Shown piece by piece: positions 1 to 8,016 of a DNA stretch of 64,000 bases (positions are counted from its first letter, which is position 1; every line of letters begins with the position of its first letter). This DNA is from Sarcina ventriculi (GTDB lineage: Bacteria > Bacillota > Clostridia > Clostridiales > Clostridiaceae). The notes below the pieces were generated by a model. That model made no database searches. It had not been told where the DNA came from and saw nothing but the letters and a program-made list of their open reading frames with translations. Both the position numbers and the translations under genes were made by a program. Location of the stretch: positions 372,001 through 436,000 of the forward strand of contig NZ_UAUL01000001.1 in the NCBI RefSeq assembly GCF_900456775.1, read 5' to 3'.

Positions 1-310
1 GCTTTGTAATATAATCATCTGCACCTTCATCAAGACCTGCTATCTTATCACTAAGCTGTGATTTTGCAGTTAACATTATAATAGGAATACTACTAAAAGT
101 TCTTATTCTTTTACAAGTTTCTATTCCATCTATACCATTCATCATAACATCTAACAATATTAAATCAATAGAATTGCTTTTTACTAGTTCTATTGCATCA
201 TATCCATTATTAGCTATAAATACATGATACCCTTCATGCTCTAACTCCAACTGCAAAAATCTACATATATCTTTTTGATCATCAACAATTAAAATATTAA
301 AGTTTTTCAC
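1..310 (-). CDS. Response regulator, receiver domain (partial)
   Basis: N-terminal receiver domain of a two-component response regulator; the rest, including any DNA-binding domain, lies beyond the left edge. The protein reads VKNFNILIVDDQKDIC at its start, with the acidic pair DD near residue 10, the phospho-acceptor Asp in LILLDVMMNGIDG, the conserved Thr in MLTAK and the Lys in ADDYITK. This pattern fits the OmpR/PhoB type, but the output domain is not visible. The start is GTG at 310, four bases after a GGGAGTGAG ribosome binding site; an ATG overlapping it runs straight into a stop. No partner kinase is next to it on this side. Confidence 0.85.
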   Translation of the reverse strand, partial: MKNFNILIVDDQKDICRFLQLELEHEGYHVFIANNGYDAIELVKSNSIDLILLDVMMNGIDGIETCKRIRTFSSIPIIMLTAKSQLSDKIAGLDEGADDYITK

Positions 311-478
311 ATAACTCACTCCCATTGTTACAATTAATTAGACACTTATATAAATATATTATCATTTTAATATTGTAAAAATAATAACTAAAACTCATAT
401 TAAAATACCTAATCTTATATATAAAATTCCCTTAATCTATTATAATATAGTAATGAATAAATATTAAGGAGAAAAATA

Positions 479-1018
479 ATGAAAGAATTAGAAACAAAAA
501 TTATCGATATTGATTTAGATAGTTTAAGAAAAAAACTAAAAGAATTAAATTTTGAAAATGTAAAAAAAGAAAACCAAATAAACAATATATTTGACTTTAA
601 AGATGGAAGACTTTTAAAAGACAAAGGTTATGCTAGAATCAGAACTGTTCATGATTTAATAAATAACAAAACTGTATATTTTATCACAACAAAAAAAATG
701 TTAAGTCAAGATACTTTTAAAGTTATGGAGGAAAATGAAACTGTCATAGAAAACGGTGTTGTTGGAGAAAATATATTTAAATCTTTAGGTTTAGAGCTTA
801 CAAAATCTATAAAAAAATATAGGGAAAGCTATAAGTACAAAAACACTTTAATAGAGATTGATATAAATGACCCAAGTTTTTGTCCATTCCCATATGTAGA
901 AATTGAAACATCATCAGAAGAAGAACTTAACGAAGTACTAAATCTTCTTGGATACTCTATGAAAGATACTACATCTAAAACCATTTATGATATACTTAAA
1001 GAAAAAGGAATAAAATAA
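479..1018 (+). CDS. CYTH domain protein (class IV adenylate cyclase-like)
   Basis: A 179-residue single-domain CYTH protein. The family acts on triphosphates in a beta-barrel tunnel (CyaB-type adenylate cyclases, thiamine triphosphatases, triphosphatases). The signature ELETKI (the ExExK position) is at the N terminus, followed by basic and acidic strands such as KGYARIRTV, ITTKK, YRESY and EIDINDPSFCPFPYVEIE, which are the alternating charged tunnel residues. Length is typical. The start has AAGGAG eight bases upstream. It is followed after 28 bases by the mprF-like gene and may share its transcript. The substrate cannot be told from sequence; cyclase activity should not be assumed. Confidence 0.8.
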   Translation: MKELETKIIDIDLDSLRKKLKELNFENVKKENQINNIFDFKDGRLLKDKGYARIRTVHDLINNKTVYFITTKKMLSQDTFKVMEENETVIENGVVGENIFKSLGLELTKSIKKYRESYKYKNTLIEIDINDPSFCPFPYVEIETSSEEELNEVLNLLGYSMKDTTSKTIYDILKEKGIK

Positions 1019-1046
1019 ATCCCTAAAGTTAAGGAGTTGACAATTA

Positions 1047-2978
1047 ATGAAAAATCCCTTTAAAAATTCTAAAGAATCTAACGTTGGAAACTCTCCTAAA
1101 GTAGAAAAAGATTCTAAAAATTCTAAGGGTAAACCTAAAAAAAATTCAATAATTTACTTTTTTAAGTCTGCATATGAGTATGGCATATTTAGTAATGTAA
1201 CTAATTTTATACTATTTATTTTAATCTTACTTAGTGGTTTATTTTTAATTGTGTCTGCTCTATATCCTCCACTTTTAGATAGGTTCTTGATAGTATCTCA
1301 AATATTACCAAGACCTTTATTGCAGTTATCTCATAAAATTTCTCTTTTAATAGGTTTAATGCTTATTATGATATCTAAAGAAATTTTTTGTAAAGTAAAA
1401 AGAGCTTATTATATAACAATAGCCCTCTTAATATTAGGTGGAATATTTACTTTTATAAAAGGTTTAAGCTATGAAGAAGCTATAGCTTTATTAATAGTGT
1501 CTATAATATTAAGATTATCTAGAAAAAGCTTTCATAGAAAAAGCATTCCTATAAAACTTTCAAATTATACAGTAAGTTCCGTAATAGTAATTGCTGTAAC
1601 AATATTTTTAATAGAACACGCTAAAACCTTTATACATAATAATTTAATAAATCATCGTTATGTTCATGATTATTATTGGAGAATATTCCAACTAAAAAAA
1701 TACGACATATTTGTTGATATTCTAACATATGGGATTTTTATACTATTTTTAATTTTTCTTTATATTACAAGAGAAAAAATTGAAGATGATCCTTTATATG
1801 CTGAAAAAGTAGATATGAATAGAGTTAAAGATTTTTTATCTAAAAGCACTAACGGAAACTCGCTAACCCATCTTGTCTACTTAGGAGATAAAAAAATTTT
1901 TTGGGCTTTAAATGGCACTGCCATGATTCCCTACACTAAGTTCAATGATAAAATAATAGTTTTAAGTGACCCTGTTGTGCCTAGAGAAAATTTATCTGAT
2001 TGTATACAAGAATTTCAAAAATATTTAGATACGTATGGATATAAGGCATCTTTCTTGCAAGTTGCAGAAGAAAATTTAAGTATTTATCATGATAATGGAT
2101 ATTACTTCTTTAAACTCGGAGAAGAGGCAGTAGTAAATTTAGAAACTTTTAATCTTATAGGTTCTAAGAAAAGTTCATTTAGAAACTTATTAAGGAGATT
2201 TGAAAAAGATGGTTATTCTTTTTCAGTAATGGAAGCTCCTCATACTGAAGAATTTATAGAAAAAATCAAAAGCATTTCTGATGAATGGCTTGGAGGAAGA
2301 AAAGAAAAGAGTTTTTCCATGGGATGGTTTAACGAAGCATACCTTCAAAAAGGACCTATTGCTATTTTAAGGGATAACAATAAGAATGAAATAATCGCGT
2401 TCGTTTCACTTATGTATTGTTATGATAACAAATCAATGGCTATTGATTTAATGAGATTTAGAAAAAAAGTTCCAAACTCTACTATGGAATTTTTACTTTT
2501 AAGTATAATTCTTTATTGTCAAGAAAAAGGATTTAAAAAGTTCAACCTAGGAGAAGCTCCACTTTCTAACGTTGGTTTAACTCCAGGATCTCATCTTTTA
2601 GAGAAATTTGCTAGATTAGTTTATAATTATGGTCAAGTATTTTATAGTTTTTCAGGACTTCGACGATTCAAACAAAAATTTGGTCCTACATGGGAAGCTA
2701 AATATTTAGCATATTCTAGTTTTTTATCCCTTCCAGATATACTAATAGATTCATCTGTTATGACATCAAGGGTGCCAAAATATATAGAAAACACTATACT
2801 AGATGATGATTTAGATGCAGAAAAGCTTGATTTAAAAAGACAAGAAAAAATTCAAAATATGGAACATACATTAGAAAACAAACTCTCTAGTGACGCAAAA
2901 GTAGATTCGCAAACTTTAAAAGATTCTAAACATATAGATAAAGAATCAAAAATAAATTCTTTAAACAATGAAAACTAA
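1047..2978 (+). CDS. mprF: MprF-like aminoacyl-phosphatidylglycerol synthase
   Basis: Membrane enzyme that likely transfers an amino acid from aminoacyl-tRNA to phosphatidylglycerol, lowering the negative charge of the membrane and protecting against cationic peptides. The 643-residue protein has a basic, Ser/Lys-rich N-terminal tail (about 1-35), roughly six membrane segments (about 45-240), then a cytoplasmic DUF2156 GNAT-fold catalytic region (about 255-565) with motifs such as KSSFRNLLRRFEKDGYSF, DEWLGGRKEKSFSMGWF and FNLGEAPLSN. It has fewer membrane segments than full-length MprF, so the flippase half is shortened. A charged 60-residue C-terminal tail follows. Whether it makes lysyl- or alanyl-PG cannot be read. 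AAGGAG sits ten bases before the ATG. Confidence 0.85.
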   Translation: MKNPFKNSKESNVGNSPKVEKDSKNSKGKPKKNSIIYFFKSAYEYGIFSNVTNFILFILILLSGLFLIVSALYPPLLDRFLIVSQILPRPLLQLSHKISLLIGLMLIMISKEIFCKVKRAYYITIALLILGGIFTFIKGLSYEEAIALLIVSIILRLSRKSFHRKSIPIKLSNYTVSSVIVIAVTIFLIEHAKTFIHNNLINHRYVHDYYWRIFQLKKYDIFVDILTYGIFILFLIFLYITREKIEDDPLYAEKVDMNRVKDFLSKSTNGNSLTHLVYLGDKKIFWALNGTAMIPYTKFNDKIIVLSDPVVPRENLSDCIQEFQKYLDTYGYKASFLQVAEENLSIYHDNGYYFFKLGEEAVVNLETFNLIGSKKSSFRNLLRRFEKDGYSFSVMEAPHTEEFIEKIKSISDEWLGGRKEKSFSMGWFNEAYLQKGPIAILRDNNKNEIIAFVSLMYCYDNKSMAIDLMRFRKKVPNSTMEFLLLSIILYCQEKGFKKFNLGEAPLSNVGLTPGSHLLEKFARLVYNYGQVFYSFSGLRRFKQKFGPTWEAKYLAYSSFLSLPDILIDSSVMTSRVPKYIENTILDDDLDAEKLDLKRQEKIQNMEHTLENKLSSDAKVDSQTLKDSKHIDKESKINSLNNEN

Positions 2979-2999
2979 TAATCTTAGTTTTCATTGTTT
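2963..2999 (+). terminator. Intrinsic terminator after mprF-like gene
   Basis: A perfect 16-bp inverted repeat (AAACAATGAAAACTAA and its complement) with a 5-base loop, followed by T4A T3. The left arm overlaps the last codons and the stop codon of the mprF-like gene. It may also act on the opposite strand for the CD-NTase-like gene ending at 3009. Confidence 0.85.
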
Positions 3000-3008
3000 T
3001 TATTTATA

Positions 3009-3881
3009 CTAATTTTGAACAAATTTTCTTCCATAGATATTTTGCCAAATATTCTTATCTAAATCATACCCATCTAAACAAGCTTTTCTAGCAATCAAAT
3101 ATGTTATTTTAGCTCTTTCTATAAAATCATCCTTTTTGTACACCTTATTTAAACTTCCAGGAACTATCCAGTATTCTTGTTCTGGATTTTGCTCAGACAA
3201 ATATTTAAAGAAATCTCTACTTATCCAATCATAACACATATAATCCTTATTTTTATGCTCATAATGAAGCATAAAATTATAACATAGAACGTCTATAAGG
3301 AGTTCATCCATATTCAAATTCATAACTTTACTCCAAACTTTTATCATTTTAGACAAATTCATTAGATTTCCATTACATAACTCATCTAACTTATTAAACT
3401 CCTCAATTTCTAAAATAAATTTAGTTACCTCCCATCGTCCACTACCGCTTATAACAGGATAAGTATAACTCCCATTCTCGTTAACAAAGGTAGGTATAAC
3501 TTTTAATTTTATATTTTTTCTTTGATTTATATCCATGGTAATACCATCTATATCGTAAATTAAAGGAATATCTGGATATTCCTTTTGAAGCACATCTTTT
3601 ATTTCATCTATCAATCCTAATTGTCCATTACCTATAAATCTATTATATTTTTCATAATAAAAATAAGGCAATCTAAAATACAAAACATCGCCCATATAAT
3701 TTCCAGTGTAAGAAATTGGTTGTTTTATACCAGCATAAATTCTATGTTTTACTGGCGATATAGAATTCCAAAAATGCCTATTTAGACAAAGAGTTACATC
3801 TATATATATATCAGCCATCATGCCTTCATCTCTCATGTCTATGTTTTTACAAAATTTATAAAACATTTCGCTAATACTCAT
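3009..3881 (-). CDS. CD-NTase (SMODS)-like protein, probably catalytically dead
   Basis: The 290-residue protein resembles CBASS-type SMODS nucleotidyltransferases along its whole length. It has the MSISEMF start, an LPYFYYEKYN...GNGQ stretch (about 72-87), SYTYPV (about 138-143), a helical domain (about 165-200), YYDWISRDFFKYLS-type residues (CYDWISRDFFKYL) and the C-terminal WQNIYGRKF. The nucleotide-transfer residues look missing: the usual GS..G motif reads GIKQP (51-55), the DxD metal ligands read GDV (64-66), and the third acidic residue before VIP is Lys127. I compared it with family members from memory. No effector, Cap2/Cap3 or other CBASS gene is beside it. Start: GGAGG at 3887-3891 fits the ATG at 3881; an ATG at 3893 overlaps that site. 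Confidence 0.72.
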   Translation of the reverse strand: MSISEMFYKFCKNIDMRDEGMMADIYIDVTLCLNRHFWNSISPVKHRIYAGIKQPISYTGNYMGDVLYFRLPYFYYEKYNRFIGNGQLGLIDEIKDVLQKEYPDIPLIYDIDGITMDINQRKNIKLKVIPTFVNENGSYTYPVISGSGRWEVTKFILEIEEFNKLDELCNGNLMNLSKMIKVWSKVMNLNMDELLIDVLCYNFMLHYEHKNKDYMCYDWISRDFFKYLSEQNPEQEYWIVPGSLNKVYKKDDFIERAKITYLIARKACLDGYDLDKNIWQNIYGRKFVQN

Positions 3882-4023
3882 AAATACCTCCATAAAAAAT
3901 AAAATATATGTTTAAATCCCAATTAATACCATTTTATTAATTATATATTATCATAAATTGTAATTTTTAGGAATATAAATTTAAAAATTGTTTTAAAATT
4001 TCTACAATAAAATAACTAAAAAA

Positions 4024-4053
4024 GAGATGTCAGATTAATCAATCTGACATCTC
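4024..4053 (-). terminator. Intrinsic terminator of the M-box ABC operon
   Basis: A 13-bp perfect stem (GAGATGTCAGATT) with a 4-base loop lies directly after the ATPase stop codon and is followed on the minus strand by TTTTTTAGTT. Confidence 0.88.
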
Positions 4054-4057
4054 CTTT

Positions 4058-5365
4058 TTATTCATCTTCACGCTCTAAATATAATTCTTCTGAGTCATGA
4101 TCATAATAGAAAAGTTCTGCATATCTTCCCCAGTCTATTATTATATCCATCATTTTTTCAATTTCATCTGCTTGGAAATATTTTTTAAATAACTCCTTAA
4201 AAAATTCCTCTTTCATTGTATGATTGCTTTTATTGTTTAAAACATTCATTATAACTTTAAATGTTGATATTTGTTCAATTTGTTTTTTAAACAGCTCTTT
4301 ACTCTCGTCTTTATCAAGCTCAACAAGTTCTTTTCCAAGAGGAGTTATAAAAATATCTCCTTCCTTAACCGTAGCAAATCCTAACATTGAAATCCCTTCT
4401 ATATTAGGGAATAAATCATCTATCTCCATCATTAAGTTTCCACCTAATTGATATATATCCATCTTTCCGCCATTATCATCAATTAATTCTAAAAGCCCTT
4501 CCATTACTCCAACGTGAGAAAAAGGAATAGGAACTGGTTTTTGTGGAACTTGCGATTTTGATACGGCTTTACTTTTATCAACTTTATCCTCTGTATTTTC
4601 AAGTTTTCCTTCAATTAAGAGTTTATAAACACTATCTACTAATTTTTCAAATTCAGGTGATTTTCTATTTCTTGGATGTGGTAAATCTATTTTTATTTCT
4701 CCTGCTACATGAGTTGGCTTTTTACTAAGCATTATTATTTTATCTGCCATAAGCACAGCTTCTTCTATACCATGTGTTATCATTATAATTCCTTTAATAG
4801 GCATTCTTTTTTCTTGCCAAAGGTCTACAAGCTCTGTTCTTAGATTTTCAGCAGTTAAAAAATCTAAAGCTGAAAATGGCTCATCTAAGCATAAAAGTTT
4901 TGGTTCAACAGCTAAAGCTCTTGCAAATCCTACCCTTTGTCTCATACCACCTGATAGTTCTTTTGGATATGCTTCTTCAAATCCATCAAGCCCTATTAAA
5001 CTTATAAGTTCTTCAGCCTTCCTTCTTGTATAATCTTTTGGAAATCCTTTCACCTTTAAACCAATTTCAACATTTTCACGCACCGTCATCCATGGATATA
5101 AAGCAAAGGTTTGAAAAACTATTGCGGCTTCTGAACTCACATCAGTAACTTTTTTTCCATCTAAGATTACTTCACCTTCATCAGGACTTATAAGACCTGT
5201 CATTGTTCTAAGAAGTGTAGATTTACCTGAACCAGATGGCCCAAGTATTGCTACAAATTCACCTTCATGTACTGTTAAATTAATATGATCTAATGTAGGT
5301 TTTTCTGCTCCCCCAAAATATTTTACTATATTATTAACTTTTATAAATTCTTTTACGTTTTTCAT
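4058..5365 (-). CDS. ABC transporter ATPase, NitT/TauT-like, with AAA-associated C-terminal domain
   Basis: ATP-binding subunit of an importer-type ABC transporter. Residues about 5-245 form the ATPase: Walker A GPSGSGKS, the Q-loop, signature LSGGMRQR, Walker B LLCLDEPFSALD and switch His in MITHG. The remaining residues to 435 are an AAA-associated C-terminal domain, an extension found on a branch of the nitrate/sulfonate/taurine ATPases. It follows the fused permease by 15 bases and shares its M-box leader, so it is expressed when magnesium is low. No substrate-binding protein gene is present. The start is ATG at 5365 with GGGGTGG five bases upstream; the in-frame GTG at 5374 lacks a usable site. 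Confidence 0.88.
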   Translation of the reverse strand: MKNVKEFIKVNNIVKYFGGAEKPTLDHINLTVHEGEFVAILGPSGSGKSTLLRTMTGLISPDEGEVILDGKKVTDVSSEAAIVFQTFALYPWMTVRENVEIGLKVKGFPKDYTRRKAEELISLIGLDGFEEAYPKELSGGMRQRVGFARALAVEPKLLCLDEPFSALDFLTAENLRTELVDLWQEKRMPIKGIIMITHGIEEAVLMADKIIMLSKKPTHVAGEIKIDLPHPRNRKSPEFEKLVDSVYKLLIEGKLENTEDKVDKSKAVSKSQVPQKPVPIPFSHVGVMEGLLELIDDNGGKMDIYQLGGNLMMEIDDLFPNIEGISMLGFATVKEGDIFITPLGKELVELDKDESKELFKKQIEQISTFKVIMNVLNNKSNHTMKEEFFKELFKKYFQADEIEKMMDIIIDWGRYAELFYYDHDSEELYLEREDE

Positions 5366-5380
5366 GTTTACCACCCCTTT

Positions 5381-7108
5381 TTATAACTCTATTCTAAATT
5401 TTTCTTCTGCAAGCCTGTATAATCTATTCCAAACTAATTTATTTAAAACAACAACCATGATTATCATAGCTAATGTTGAAGCTAAAAGCATAGCATAATT
5501 TCCATTTGCTGTTGATTCTGTAATTAAAGCTCCAAGTCCAATTGTAGTTACTGTTTTACCTCCAAATGTTACATATTCAGCAATTATACTTGCATTCCAA
5601 CAACCACCTGCTGCTGTTATAAGTCCTGTAACTAGATATGGGAATATTGCTGGTATTATTAATACTTTCCATTTCTTTATTCCTGTTATTCCAAATGTTT
5701 TTGCTGCTGCTTTTAAATCTTCTGGTATTGCCATAGCACCTGCTATAACGTTAAATAAAATATACCATTGAGTTCCTAAAAGCATAAGTATTACTGCTGC
5801 TATATTTAATCCACCTATATAGTTTATAAGGAATAAAATAAGTACTGGAAATAATGCTGTTGCTGGTACTGATGCCGCAATTTGAACTATTGGTTGTAGT
5901 ATTCTAGCTAATTTCTTATTTAAACCTATCGCAACCCCTACTGGAACTGTCCATACTACTGCAATAAGCTGTGCAACTGTTACTCTTAGAAGAGTTGCAC
6001 CCGCTGCTGGGAAAATTCCTAATAATTCATTTACTGAAAGTTGCATTATAAGTTTACTTGCATCAAAAGCTAGATAAACAAAAACTATAATTGCTATTAT
6101 TCTTATTGCCCATTTAATTACTGATCCGTTATTTTTTTTGCTTACAACTTTCGCCTTATTAACAGTTCTTCTATCAACTAGTTTGTCTATTCTACCACCA
6201 ACAACTGTAATTACTGGTGCAAAAACTTTATCCACTAAAAAACCAACTACAACTGATCTTCTAAGCATAGTAAGTACATATGAGTGTGGTACATCTGTTT
6301 GAGTAAGTTCCATTTTAAATTTATCTGCCCATACATTTAATGGCTTCCAAACAAGTTGATCTAGTAATACTATAACTATAATTAATGATACAATTCCCCA
6401 AATTAAGGCATTTATATTATCTTGGTTTGCTGCAACTTGTAAATAAGATCCAATTCCTTGAAGAACATATGTCTTCCCATTTAAAGTAAACATTTCACAA
6501 GTCATTAGGAAAAACCATCCGCCTGCCCAAGACATCATACTGTTCCATACAAGACCCATCATTGAAAATGGAACTTCTAATTTTTTAAATTTTTGCCATT
6601 TATTCAATCTGAACACATCAGATGCTTCTATTAAATCATTTGGTATTTGTTTTATAGAGTTATAAAAGCTAAAAGTCATATTCCAAGCTTGACTTGTAAA
6701 TATAAGAATTATACTTGCAAGTTCAACACCTATGTTATCCATTGGAAAAAGAGCCATAAGACACAATAATACCGCTGGCAAAAATGATAATACTGGTATT
6801 GATTGAAGTATATCAAGTATTGGAATCATTATTCTTTCTGCTCTCTTATTATGAGCTGCTATGTATCCGTAGATTAGTGTGAAAATTATTGAAAGTATAT
6901 ATGCCGCTGTCATTCTACCTACAGATTTTAACATATAGAAAGGTATGTTACTTATATTAGTTGATATCGTACTTCCAACATCTGTTGGTTTTACATATCC
7001 ATTTATAGCTGGTGTTAACGCTAAATATAATAATACTGCAATAGCTAAGAAAATGACTATATCAATTATTCCAAACTTTCTATTTACTATTGTTTTTTCC
7101 ATATTCAT
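5381..7108 (-). CDS. ABC transporter permease, two permease domains fused
   Basis: A 575-residue membrane protein built from two binding-protein-dependent permease domains in tandem, with about twelve membrane segments. Each half carries an EAA-type coupling loop (EASDVFRLNKWQKFKKLEVP near 165-185 and KAAAKTFGITGIKKWKVLIIP near 475-495). The linker between halves (about 275-325) is soluble and basic. The family resembles NitT/TauT permeases, yet the gene lies behind an M-box, so the substrate may be Mg2+ or something needed under Mg2+ starvation; that is inference. AAGGAG precedes the ATG by 11 bases. Confidence 0.85.
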   Translation of the reverse strand: MNMEKTIVNRKFGIIDIVIFLAIAVLLYLALTPAINGYVKPTDVGSTISTNISNIPFYMLKSVGRMTAAYILSIIFTLIYGYIAAHNKRAERIMIPILDILQSIPVLSFLPAVLLCLMALFPMDNIGVELASIILIFTSQAWNMTFSFYNSIKQIPNDLIEASDVFRLNKWQKFKKLEVPFSMMGLVWNSMMSWAGGWFFLMTCEMFTLNGKTYVLQGIGSYLQVAANQDNINALIWGIVSLIIVIVLLDQLVWKPLNVWADKFKMELTQTDVPHSYVLTMLRRSVVVGFLVDKVFAPVITVVGGRIDKLVDRRTVNKAKVVSKKNNGSVIKWAIRIIAIIVFVYLAFDASKLIMQLSVNELLGIFPAAGATLLRVTVAQLIAVVWTVPVGVAIGLNKKLARILQPIVQIAASVPATALFPVLILFLINYIGGLNIAAVILMLLGTQWYILFNVIAGAMAIPEDLKAAAKTFGITGIKKWKVLIIPAIFPYLVTGLITAAGGCWNASIIAEYVTFGGKTVTTIGLGALITESTANGNYAMLLASTLAMIIMVVVLNKLVWNRLYRLAEEKFRIEL

Positions 7109-7135
7109 AATTAAATCTTCTCCTTTATATTTCCT

Positions 7136-7168
7136 TTATCGATAACTACACCCCTCTTCCGTGTCCAT
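7136..7168 (-). CDS. Possible 10-codon leader peptide between M-box and permease
   Basis: ATG GAC ACG GAA GAG GGG ... TAA encodes MDTEEGCSYR. It has a strong GGAGGAG site seven bases upstream, better than that of the permease gene. The acidic DTEE stretch directly after Met recalls nascent peptides that destabilise ribosomes at low magnesium, as in the enterobacterial MgtL leader. Translation is not proven; it may be chance. Confidence 0.35.
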   Translation of the reverse strand: MDTEEGCSYR

Positions 7169-7234
7169 AAAACCACTCCTCCGTTCTTATTTTTATCAAA
7201 TAATTATATATTATAATGTCTATAAAAAAATAAA

Positions 7235-7261
7235 GAGCCTTTAGAGAAACTCTAAAAACTC
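7235..7261 (-). terminator. Expression-platform terminator of the M-box
   Basis: A 12-bp stem (GAGTTTTTAGAG paired with CTCTAAAGGCTC, two G-U pairs) with a 3-base loop, followed by TTTATTTTTT. It lies directly after the aptamer and before the possible leader peptide. Confidence 0.88.
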
Positions 7262-7428
7262 AAAATATACGCAATAAAACCTTGTACCATGGTTTTAGCA
7301 CTATATAGCTTTGAGCTTAACTCAGCTACGTTAAGTAAAGCCTTAACTCGGCAATACCTGTTGACCCATTGGCATCTTTCGATGTTTCTGAGCAGTAGCA
7401 TTTATCTAATATAGGAGCCTCCCCTTAA
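7262..7428 (-). promoter_or_regulatory. M-box (ykoK) magnesium riboswitch aptamer
   Basis: Read on the minus strand, the leader begins AGGGGAGGCTCCTATAT, then has CTGCTCAGAAACATCGAAAG, GATGCCAATGGGTCAACAG and GCTATATAGTGCTAAAACC in order. These are the conserved blocks of the M-box magnesium-sensing RNA. It is followed by a terminator and then the ABC transporter genes. In known M-boxes, magnesium binding favours the terminator and turns the downstream genes off. Confidence 0.9.
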
Positions 7429-7552
7429 ATATTTATTTTTTTAAATCACACATTGATTATAGATTTTAAATATTGCTGTGTCAATACATATTAACAAATT
7501 ATAAATATTATTTTTAATTTGTTACTACTAAAATATAATTTAAAATTGCATT

Positions 7553-7828
7553 TTAATATATCTTAAATTCCCATCCTACCATTGTTTGTTTATATTCTAT
7601 GATTGCATCTGAAAACATATTTTTAATATTTCTATCTAATATTATTTTTATTCCACTCTTATCTGTTATAACATAATCATCATTTTCATTTATATTATCT
7701 GGAAAAATTTCAAAATTAACTCCACTGCAAGAAGAACCGTTTGCCTTTACTCTAAGCCCTTGTTTTTCGCTATTTTTAATAATTTCCATTGCTTTTTTTA
7801 TTGTATTTTCATGGATTTTTATACACAT
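7553..7828 (-). CDS. HesB/IscA-like iron-sulfur biogenesis family protein
   Basis: A 91-residue small protein of the A-type carrier (HesB-like) fold: MCIKIHENTIKKAMEII, then GLRVKANGSSCSGVNFEI and a final TMVGWEFKIY. Classical A-type carriers have three Cys ligands; here only the Cys in SSCSG stands at a ligand position (the other is Cys2), so cluster binding may be lost or changed. The start is ATG at 7828, with AAAGGAG nine bases upstream; an upstream in-frame ATG at 7885 has no such site. It stands alone. Function is family-level only. Confidence 0.72.
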   Translation of the reverse strand: MCIKIHENTIKKAMEIIKNSEKQGLRVKANGSSCSGVNFEIFPDNINENDDYVITDKSGIKIILDRNIKNMFSDAIIEYKQTMVGWEFKIY

Positions 7829-8016
7829 ACTATTTTCTCCTTTAAATAACTTTATTTTCATATTATAATACATTGTTGTATACATTTTGTAAATTAAATT
7901 TAATTTTTTCTACAAGTAACTTTATTAATATGTATTATTAGTATATAATATTATTGTTTGAATTTGAAAAAATCAGACAAAAAACACAGGAATTAAATAG
8001 AGGAGATACATAAACT

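Noticed and set aside
3009-3881. Active CBASS defence operon
   Set aside because: The nucleotidyltransferase-like protein lacks its catalytic residues, and neither an effector nor Cap2/Cap3 genes are adjacent.
6945-7145. 66-codon plus-strand frame opposite the permease start
   Set aside because: It overlaps the permease signal region and lacks a ribosome binding site.
7235-7428. Guanidine (ykkC) riboswitch before the NitT/TauT-like transporter
   Set aside because: That pairing is common, so it was considered first, but the conserved blocks are those of the M-box.
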